Source: Catenaria anguillulae PL171 (taxonomy: Eukaryota; Blastocladiomycota; Blastocladiomycetes; Blastocladiales; Catenariaceae). From it: a stretch of 64,000 nt of DNA. The translations under genes and the position numbers were made by a program. The DNA is taken from the NCBI GenBank assembly GCA_002102555.1, contig MCFL01000024.1, positions 62,001 to 126,000 of the forward strand, read 5' to 3'. Of this stretch, positions 56,359-64,000 are shown in pieces. Below the pieces are notes generated by a model, which saw only the letters and a list, made by a program, of their open reading frames with translations, did not search any database and had not been told where the DNA came from. How positions within the stretch are numbered: the stretch's first letter is position 1; each line of letters opens with the position of its first letter.

Positions 56359-58645
56359 ATGGACGAACCAATCCCACTTGTGACCATTGTCCCGCATCCA
56401 AATGACGAAAAGTGCCCACATTTCAGCGTCAATCCAAAGGCTGTCGATTTTCTTTCAGCGATTCAGGGTCCTATTGGCGTATGCTACCTACCGCATTCAC
56501 CACTTGAACTGCTCGCACCATTCACCAACCCCATTTCGCATCCCATAACGTAGGTTGTCACAATTGCTGGCCTTTATCGCACTGGCAAATCATACGTTCT
56601 GAATGTGCGCACAAGGACTGTGGTACTCGGAGAATTGCCAATTGCTAACGTGCAAAGATAATTATCAGAGGCTCGCTGGCTCCAATCGAGGATTTGCTGT
56701 CGGGTCGCTCGTGGGTACAGAAACTTCTGTTGTTTGATGGTGTGGTAGGACCAGTGGACTCTGTGGCTAAACGTTAGTTGATTCTCTGTCGCCAGAGCCA
56801 TGCACTCAAGGAATCTACATCTGGGTCATCAGCAATCCACCACCAGAGCTCGCATGTCTCCTCAAAGATCGCAGCATGACGCTCGTCCTGCTCGACACGG
56901 AAGGACTGGGCAGTTTTACCAAATCAAAGACATACGACGTCAAGATGTTCTCGCTATCCGTGTTGCTGTCGAGCATGTTTCTTTACAACTCCATGGGCAG
57001 CATTGACGAGAGTGCCCTGGATCGATTGTCGCTCGTGGCCGAACTATCAAATCACATTCGTTTGCAGCATGCAGCAGACGATCAGCCTGACGCTTACACT
57101 CTCAACAAGTTTTTTCCCAAAGGTTTGACGCCATTAAGCTACACCTCATGCACAGTTGGGTCAAATCTCACTTGGGCAGCTGCATCCTATTTCAGTTTGT
57201 CTGGCTTGTGCGTGACTTTAGTCTCAGGTTGGAGCTCGACGGTCGAGCCATTTCGAGCGACGAGTACCTTGAGAATGTCCTCAAGCCGATTGAGGTCCGT
57301 GCTCTTCAAGATACTCGCTCGTGCGAGTTGATGACGGTATTGTCAACTCTTTTCCTCTTGACTTCCAGGGAGACTCGGAAAAGCTCAAGACTCGCAACAG
57401 CATTCGCGCTAGCGTCGTCCAATACTTTCCAGACCGGCACTGCTTTACCCTCAAACGACCTGTCAATGACGAAAAGCTCCTGCAGGTGCGGTATCTCTTC
57501 ATGGTTTCATTGTGTGCCGGCAAACTCATCTTCCAAGCAAAATGATCCACAAACAGCGATTGGACGAGCTCAGCGAAGCCGAAATCCGACCGCAGTTTCT
57601 CGAGCAAATGAAACACCTCACCAATACGTGTACGCCAACGTGCAACCCAAACAGCTCTTTTCCCGCACGCTGACGGGCTCCAACTTTGCCCACCTGGTCA
57701 TTTCCTACGTGCAAGCCATGAACTCTGGTGGAATGCCAGTGATCCGATCGGCTTGGGAAAACGTGATTGCCGCAGAATGCGACCGGTTCCTCGCCGATGC
57801 ACTACGACATGGGATCGCGAGTGGGACGCCAACGTGGTGGCACATTTGCCCTGGAGGACGCGGAACTGCGCACCCGATTCTGGGAGGTTCAGGACCGGCT
57901 GATTGGCAACTTGCGCAAGTTTATTTCTGACAAGCAAGTCACGTCAGAAGTGTCGTGGGTGGTGGAAAGCAAGTTGCTGGCCGTCATGCGCAAGGCATTC
58001 AATGGGGCGTAGACGTCAATTTCACAAAGTCGCAGCGGGAGAGCGAGCATGCATTGAGTAAGGTCATAGGGCCAGTGATGGCAGTGTTGGAGACCGAGGA
58101 CGTCAGTTTTGAAAAGTTTGAGTCGGAGCTGAGCATTTCGCTGAATGAGCCGTACGTTGGCGGAGATTCCGTGCAAATCGACACTTGTGACCCTTGGTCA
58201 AGGGGAGCTGACGGCTGGCTTGGCATGCATTAGTATTTTCCAAGGACCTCGGACCGGCAAAGCATCCGTACTCACCGACTTTCTCTCAAAGAAGCTCGTT
58301 ACACTTGCCAAATCCATTCACACAAAGCACTGGAATCGGCGCGAGCAAGAGGTACATACCGGGCTCAAATTGTTTTTACCCCCAGCATGCCGCACACGGT
58401 ACTCATGCACACATTCCGTAATGTAGATTACCGAAGAAATGCGGAGGCGGACGGATGCCGCCGAATCGGACCGCATAAATTCGGAAAACCTACTTCGGGA
58501 CCTGCGCCAAAACTTTCTCAAGTCGCGTGAAGAGGTCGAGCAGCTTGCTCGAGAGAATCAGGCGCTAATCAATGTCGTTGCAAAGTTCCCAGATGCGTTT
58601 GGTGAAGAGGAACTGCCGCGCAATAAGCAGAGTCCGGATCGCTAG
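56359..58645 (+). CDS. guanylate-binding-protein-like large GTPase, with apparent frame breaks
   Basis: Exons 56359-56478, 56554-56604, 56669-56714, 56796-57122, 57196-57294, 57369-57485, 57557-58151, 58234-58351 and 58427-58645. GBP marks: P-loop GLYRTGKSYVLN, LAGSNRGFAVGSLVEP, DTEGLGSF, and FVWLVRDFSL with the RD guanine-binding pair. The C-terminal helical half includes RSAWENVIAAECDRF and a coiled tail (RQNFLKSREEVEQLARENQ). Introns look normal, but the frame breaks at about 57111-57116 (T6, where five T would join), near 57620, near 57800 and at the GGGG at 58007-58010. It is therefore either a recently broken gene or carries sequencing indels. GBPs are dynamin-superfamily GTPases, best known in animal innate defence. 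Confidence 0.75.
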
Positions 58646-58836
58646 CCGCACAAGACACAAACCGCGGCGCCAAGAAGGCGAGTGGGCCAAAGGGTGCAAA
58701 GGTCTAGACGATGGATTGGGAACAGATCCAGACTGCGACTTGTATGTAAAATGGGAGCTATACTGACTATACATGACTGCTGATACGTGCCAACCACAAA
58801 CCACTGTGCAAGCGAAAGATTGAGGTTCATACAATC

Positions 58837-60612
58837 TCATACCAAATGGCCGGCCACGGCCGCACCCACACTCACCTTGTCAATCAAGAACGTGTCGTGG
58901 CCGTACTCGGCATCCAAAACGTAGTACGTGACCTTGTGATTGCCCGTTTCGCGCAACGTCGTGGCAATCTCGGCCTGCTGAGGCAACGGGAAGAGAATGT
59001 CGGAGGTGACGCCCAACACGAGCGTGGGCATGGTGAGCTCGGACATGCCCAGCTTGAGCTTGTCTTCGTCGGTCCGGACTGATGGGTCTGCCTGCGGAAT
59101 AGGTTGGGCGGGTTCGAAAGGGGACCGTTTGCGGGAAGCGAGTTCGGATTTCGACGAGACAGACATGTCGTACAGGTCCATGGCTACATGAAATGTGGGA
59201 TGTGAAGGCGAGTGAACCTACGCAGTACGCATGAGCTGCCCACGTACCTTTGCTCAAGTACAAGAGCGAGTTGGCGTCGTAGCTCAAAGAAAACTTTTCG
59301 CTGTCAACGGATAAAGAAAGGATGGGTCACACATATGCATCCAAAGTGCGAGACAAAAGGAAACGCATTGTACCCTTGGTGATCCAGATACTGCTCAATC
59401 AAAAAATCCGGGCATAAAGACGGAGGTTGATCCTGCGTCCTCTGCCTGCCAAACCTCCTCTCCCACTCTGGGCCCGACCGATATGTAATGGTGGCAATAG
59501 AACGGGCAAGCTTCATGCCCACGTGCGGCGGCATTTGTCCATAGTAATTGCCCCGCGTCGAGGCATATGCCGGATCGGCCATCAGCACTTGGCGCTGCAC
59601 AAACCGAAGCGCAATCGAGTAGGGATGTGCGCGTGCACACGACGAAATGGAAACAAGCCGGCCGACCGAGTCTGGGTACACGGCAGAGTAGGCTTGCATT
59701 TGCATTCCGCCCATGGACGCTCCCACGGCAGCGTGAACGGAGTCGATGCCGAGTCCATGCTTGAGCAGCAGATGTTGAGCACGGACTTGATCCCAGATGG
59801 TGATGGCGGGGAAGCGCGTGGCGTACGGCGCACCGGTCGTGTCGCTTGGATTGGGAGAGCTGGGACCCGTTGAGCCAAAGCAGCCGCCAAGGGCGTTGGT
59901 GCAGATGATGAAGAATTTGTTGGTATCGAGCGGCAAGCCAGGACCGATGAAGTCCTCCCACCATCCTGTGATCCAAATGTGAGCCAATCATGACAATATG
60001 TCTTGCTTGTCAAGCGCGGCAACAGCTTTACATACCCCTATCTGGGTTGTCCTGGTGCGATCGAGCGTGCGATGAGGCGCTCAGTCCAGTACCAAGCAGA
60101 ATGACGTTTGACCGATCCGCGTTGAGCTTGCCCCAAGTCTCGTATGCAAGATCAAAGGTTGGCAAGGTCCCGCCAAGGTCAAGGTGGAGCGCCCCAAGTG
60201 ATCCGTCGTATTTCCAAACCTTGTACCCGCGCAGCTTTGTCGTGGCGTAGGAGGGCTCTGGGCCCGAGGTATCCACGCTGCTCGGCTGCGACGAGGCAGG
60301 CGACGACGCCGCAGAGAGCGCCTGGGCAATCCGGAGTGTTTTGGCGTCGAGGCGATCGAGGCACGGAAACTCGATGGCTGGGCCATTGGTGCTTGGTGAG
60401 GCGACGATGCCGGGAGCCGAGTCGATGCATTGGCTGGCGGGACTGGTACTGGGCGCCGTCGTGTTTGCAGGAGTCGCGGTTCCCGGCCTCGGGCGGCACA
60501 GGTTCGGTGCCTCTTTGGCAGTGGTGGACGATGGGGCAAAGACATTGGCTCCTAAATGGATGGGTCGGAATGGCACCAAGGCGCCCGCTCCTCGGCGAAG
60601 GAGAAACTGCAT
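58837..60612 (-). CDS. MET2: homoserine O-acetyltransferase
   Basis: Exons 60612-60036, 59965-59374, 59300-59248 and 59183-58837 give 522 residues in phase. The alpha/beta-hydrolase core shows [40 protein letters not shown], the nucleophile [13 protein letters not shown], and the terminal [10 protein letters not shown] with the catalytic His. Gly-Cys-x-Gly-Ser-Thr-Gly-Pro is a family hallmark. The enzyme makes O-acetylhomoserine for methionine synthesis. The first ~90 residues are Ala/Ser/Pro-rich and, with an Arg-containing start ([10 protein letters not shown]), could be an organelle presequence; that is inference. A ~30-residue Asp/Thr-rich linker precedes the final helices. Confidence 0.93.
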
Positions 60613-61359
60613 CGACTGGAGTACATTGTGGCGTTCAAGTTATTAAGATTTCTCCGTAAAAAAATACATCGTATGCATACATATGGGAGAAGAGCGGCCA
60701 AATTGAGCGTTCGAGTCGAAACGCGAAGGTCAAGACGGCAAAAATTGACAAACCACCCTCACCTTGAATTTGGCGCTCGTCTCATGATCCCATGAAATGC
60801 GAGAATAGTGGATGATCTGTGGATGATGGGCGGTGCAAGCGGACAGCCGCGAGATGCCCGAACCAATACTCGGCTCAACGGACCCTTGGCCCCGGTCGCC
60901 GTGACAGTTAGGTAGTCGTGGCCTGCGCGTGCATGCCTTCAATCGAGGAAGGCACACTCCACTGACAGCCATTGGGTGGAACCGTGGAACGGCCCTCTGC
61001 AGTCGGCTGTCGCCCAGTGGCCAGTTGATCTTTTGGGCCGAAATTCGATTCCCACCGCCGCCAAGTCGAGAGTATTGCCAGGCGAGCCACATGGCAGATG
61101 CTATGTCGCTGCGGAGAGAAGCTTGGTCAAATTCAAGTTCTATTGTGTCATCCCCCTCCGTCCGTCGCGACAGAGAAATAGTGAAGAAGTCTCGGGTCAA
61201 GTTCAAAAGTCGGACACAGCCCACTCCTCCCGTCTCCCCACAGGATTCACTGAAAACAAATACCTTTCTTTCAAGTATATTGCCTTACCTTTGCCGTTCT
61301 TTCTGCCCCTCCCCTCTGGTTGCCTGAATCCCACCCCACTCGTCGCATTTACCTTCATC
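60613..61359. promoter_or_regulatory. divergent intergenic region
   Basis: 747 bases between the MET2 and P450 starts. A short palindrome, gcgttcgagtcgaaacgc, lies at about 60702-60723. No Met4/Cbf1-type cacgtg was noticed near MET2. Open frames here are not convincing. Confidence 0.35.
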
Positions 61360-63168
61360 ATGGACGTTCTCACCCGCCTCGATGCGCGTCTCGCGTCGCT
61401 CTCTGAAGTGACTCCCACCTGTATCGCCCTCTCTGGCCGTATCTGTCTGGTCATGCCTTGGATCCTCTTGCCTTGGTATCGGAAAAGCCGCTTCTCACTG
61501 CCCTCACCTCCATTGGCCTGCTCACCACTGCCACCCTGCTCCTCTACCATATGCGCAAGTCCTCGTCACACGACACCAAGCCCCAATTGCCGCCCTCGCC
61601 TCCTGGAGCCTGGCCCTTCCTCGGCCACCTCCCGCTCCTAGCCTACCATGCATCCAAGCTTGGCAGTTTGTTTGCCTCGCTCGCCTCCACGCTGGGTCCT
61701 GTCTACATGCTGCGCCTCGGCGCACAACGCATGCTCGTCGTCAACTCGGACACACTTGCACGCGAATCGCTGTTGCGCAACGGCAAAGCGTACGCTGGGC
61801 GCCTGCTCACGGCTCCGTTCTCTGTGATATCCGAAGACGGTAACGACTTGGCGTTTGCGCCATACGGCGAAAAGTGGCGCACCATTCGCCGCGCCGCTCA
61901 CAAGATCCTGACGCCCGCGGCCGTCGATGCCATGGACATGAGGCTCGAGTTGGAGGCCGACCGGCTCGTGGCGCATTTGGCGGACGTTGGCACGGCTCAA
62001 ATCGATAATATGTTCCAGAGGTACACGGCCAACGTCATCTTTTCAAAAGGGGTGGGGTGACGTTCGAACGTTTGGATGACCCAGAGCTGGTGGCCTTGCT
62101 GGAACGAGTCACGGAAACTGTCCGCTTAATGGCCGTGGGAGGCGTTGACGAGTACGTGCCCGACTCGGGTGGTTTTGGGGGTCCCATGTCGTGCGGCGCT
62201 TGGTCTCCTGGACGGCTCGAGAAAAGATGGGCGCAATCAACAGGGTGTATGATGAATTCTATCAAGGACGTTGATGAATCGGCTCAACGAGCTCAAGCAC
62301 AGTTGGCGAGCGAACCCAGAGCAGGGCGGCGAGGGATTTGTGCTACGCCGAGGAGCTTTTAGTCCAGGCCATGGAGGCCGACGCTCCTGATGGAGACTCG
62401 GAGAGGCAGTTGTCGATGCAGCAGATCAAACTGGTAATGGCAGACCTACTGCTTGCTGGAATGGTACACAATTTCGCAGAAATCCAATCTTGTCTCGCTT
62501 CTACATGACTCAACGGATTGTTTCGGACCGATCCCACACAGGAAACAACGGCTGGCACTCTCATGTGGATTGCCATCCTCCTTGTCAACCACCCCGACGT
62601 CCAGCGCAAAGCTTACGATTCCCTCGTCGACTATTGCGGTATCGACCCTGGCACAGGCAAAGTGCGTGTTCCCACGCTTGCCGATTCAACCCAGTTGCCC
62701 TACATTCGTGCCATCGTCAAGGAAACTCTGCGCCTGATCCCGATTGCGCCGCTTGGCCTGCCGCGTGCCACGATCGAGGACACACACATTGCCGGTTACC
62801 ATGTACCCAAGGGAACCCAGGTTGTATACAACATTGATGCGATCCACGAGGGCATGTATCCAGAGAGCAAGGGCGGCAACGAGTTTCGGCCCGAGCGGTG
62901 GCTGGACGAGGGATTTGCCGACGGCCGCGGAAAGGGCGGAGTCGAAGTACCCGATGGCATCTTTACGTTTGGATTGGGTCGCAGGCAGTGCCCGGGCATG
63001 CATCTAGCGACTCGCGAGTTGTGCTTGGTGACGGCTCGGCTGCTTGCTGCATTCGAGTTGAAGAGTGGCGAGCCGGGTAAGAAGGAGTTGACCGCGGAAA
63101 GGCAGTTTGGCTTGACGGCTGCGCCAAAGAATGGGGCCGTCATTGAGTTTGTTCCGAGGCTTAAGTAA
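61360..63168 (+). CDS. cytochrome P450, with apparent frame breaks
   Basis: Readable parts: 61360-61407 (short first exon), 61488 to about 62055 (membrane helix, then PPSPPGAWPFLGHLP, the usual proline hinge), a broken stretch 62056-62463, and 62542-63168. The last exon has the I-helix ETTAGTLMW, KETLRL (ExxR), FRPERW and the heme-binding FGLGRRQCPG with its Cys ligand, so the catalytic core is present. Between 62050 and 62370 the P450-like reading moves between frames at least four times by one base, several near G runs (aaaaggggtgggg, ttttggggg). It is either a decaying gene or a low-quality stretch. It is a microsomal class II type by its N-terminal anchor; the substrate cannot be guessed. 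Confidence 0.8.
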
Positions 63169-64000
63169 AGATGTACCGTTGTTGTTGGCATTGCGTTTGC
63201 GGCCAGCGAAACCGAGTTGATCAAAATGATCATGCCATATCCGTCGTGGTGAGACATTGATTTGAGTGCACTGTTACCTTTTGCCTATGTACCTTTTGTT
63301 TCTGTCCCAATTGCAACCAAACATGATTCCGCACGACGTATTTGGAGTGGGCTGACAGGCCGCTGTCAAGTTTATTGCTAAAACCTTGCTTCAATGGCGC
63401 CGAAATCCAAATCCAAATGTTGCTGACATGGACATGCGACTCCTGACAGGCCCATGATTGCAAACCTCAATTGCATGTTCGCTTGCCCTTGAAGCGATGC
63501 TATAAATGCCTAGGCCCATTGACTGGTTCATGAACATGATATTAATTGGGTTGCTTGGCTTTCAAAAGATTAGAGGATCTTGATCTATTCCGACTCGGAG
63601 CCAAGCACCGACAGCCGAATCAATGTGCAGTTGACATCGTCCCAAGATCCAACGACGAGGCATTGCGGTTGTGAAGAATTAAATACACTCTCATTACGCC
63701 ACATGATTAAGTGGCTGATACATGCCCGATTGAAAGGCAGACACAGGAAACGGGTCAATTGGGCCCTGACCGCTTGCGCCGATGCAAATGTAAAGCGGTG
63801 AGCATTCGTTGCGTTTTGGGTTCTTGACTTGCCGACCTCGAAGAAAGATCCAACTCAGGGACGTCTCGTTCAAAAAACTTTCGATCGTGGGTACTTGGTA
63901 CCTAGGTATATTCATCCAGTCGGAAACCGTCGCAAAAAGCGGAATGCAAGCGGGAGGCGAGACCATTGGCGAACCTGATAAGAACTCACGGCCATGCATT
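63169..64000. other. gene-free end of window
   Basis: 832 bases following the P450 stop. A TATA-like tataaatg lies at 63501. Short open frames occur on both strands but none has motifs or coding-like composition. A neighbouring gene may begin beyond the window. Confidence 0.4.

Noticed and set aside
57557-58151. Programmed ribosomal frameshifting in the GBP-like gene
   Set aside because: No slippery heptamer at the break points, and there are several breaks in both directions, which fits indels better.
60702-60723. Palindrome gcgttcgagtcgaaacgc as a possible terminator or tRNA-like element
   Set aside because: Too short, no T run and no cloverleaf around it; not supportable as an RNA gene.
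1-64000. CRISPR arrays, transposons, rRNA and tRNA genes
   Set aside because: Looked for direct-repeat arrays, transposase or reverse-transcriptase motifs, rRNA-like blocks and tRNA T-loops; none could be supported by eye.

Overview
This window looks like nuclear DNA of a fungus. Genes are split by many short GT-AG introns, mostly 50-110 bases, often beginning gtacgt/gtatgt and with a CTAAC/CTGAC-like branch site before the AG. Genes are densely packed on both strands with 100-1200 bases between them. The gene set is eukaryotic housekeeping plus fungal amino-acid synthesis (HOM2, MET2), a secreted copper superoxide dismutase pair and a P450. A CEP70-like centrosomal protein and a TRIM37-like RING/B-box/MATH protein, both absent from yeasts and typical of lineages with centrioles, suggest a zoosporic (flagellated) fungus such as Blastocladiomycota or Chytridiomycota. 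That placement is inference.

Layout. 1-1436 (-): 3'-truncated polytopic membrane protein. 1881-5831 (+): TRIM37-like E3 ligase. 6034-10048 (-): 14-exon GH15 glycoside hydrolase. 10328-11794 (-): unrecognised gene with broken frames. 12122-15854 (+): CEP70-like coiled-coil protein. 16105-20381 (-): vigilin/Scp160 multi-KH protein. 21138-22581 (+): divergent G-alpha. 23055-27024 (-): IRE1. 27725-31148 (-): two secreted Cu-only SOD-like genes, one with a dead duplicated domain. 32018-35822: short hypothetical genes and the actin-capping alpha subunit (-). 36054-39249 (-): secreted polybasic protein. 39981-41186 (+): aspartate-semialdehyde dehydrogenase. 41625-43380 (+): JMJD6-like dioxygenase. 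43429-43879 (-): elongin C. 44149-44637 (+): complex I NDUFA12. 44945-46107 (-): RRP15. 46389-49931 (-): BMS1. 50194-51306 (+): unknown tail-anchored protein. 52468-54001 (+): second secreted lysine-rich protein. 54133-55938 (-): PRP4. 56359-58645 (+): GBP-like large GTPase with frame breaks. 58837-60612 (-): homoserine acetyltransferase MET2. 61360-63168 (+): cytochrome P450 with frame breaks. 63169-64000: nothing convincing.

How the genes relate. There is no operon-like logic. HOM2 and MET2 are two steps of the aspartate-to-methionine route. RRP15 and BMS1 are neighbouring ribosome-biogenesis genes. IRE1 (ER stress) lies beside secreted proteins, which may be chance. The most unusual items are the SOD gene with a metal-ligand-less duplicate domain, the G-alpha lacking the usual TCAT guanine-binding motif, the long lineage-specific insertions in TRIM37 and GH15, the two secreted polybasic proteins, and clustered single-base frame breaks, several at homopolymers, in three genes. 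I did not find a clearly new multi-gene system. Exon boundaries come from reading splice sites and checking that phases join; no alignment or database search was run.
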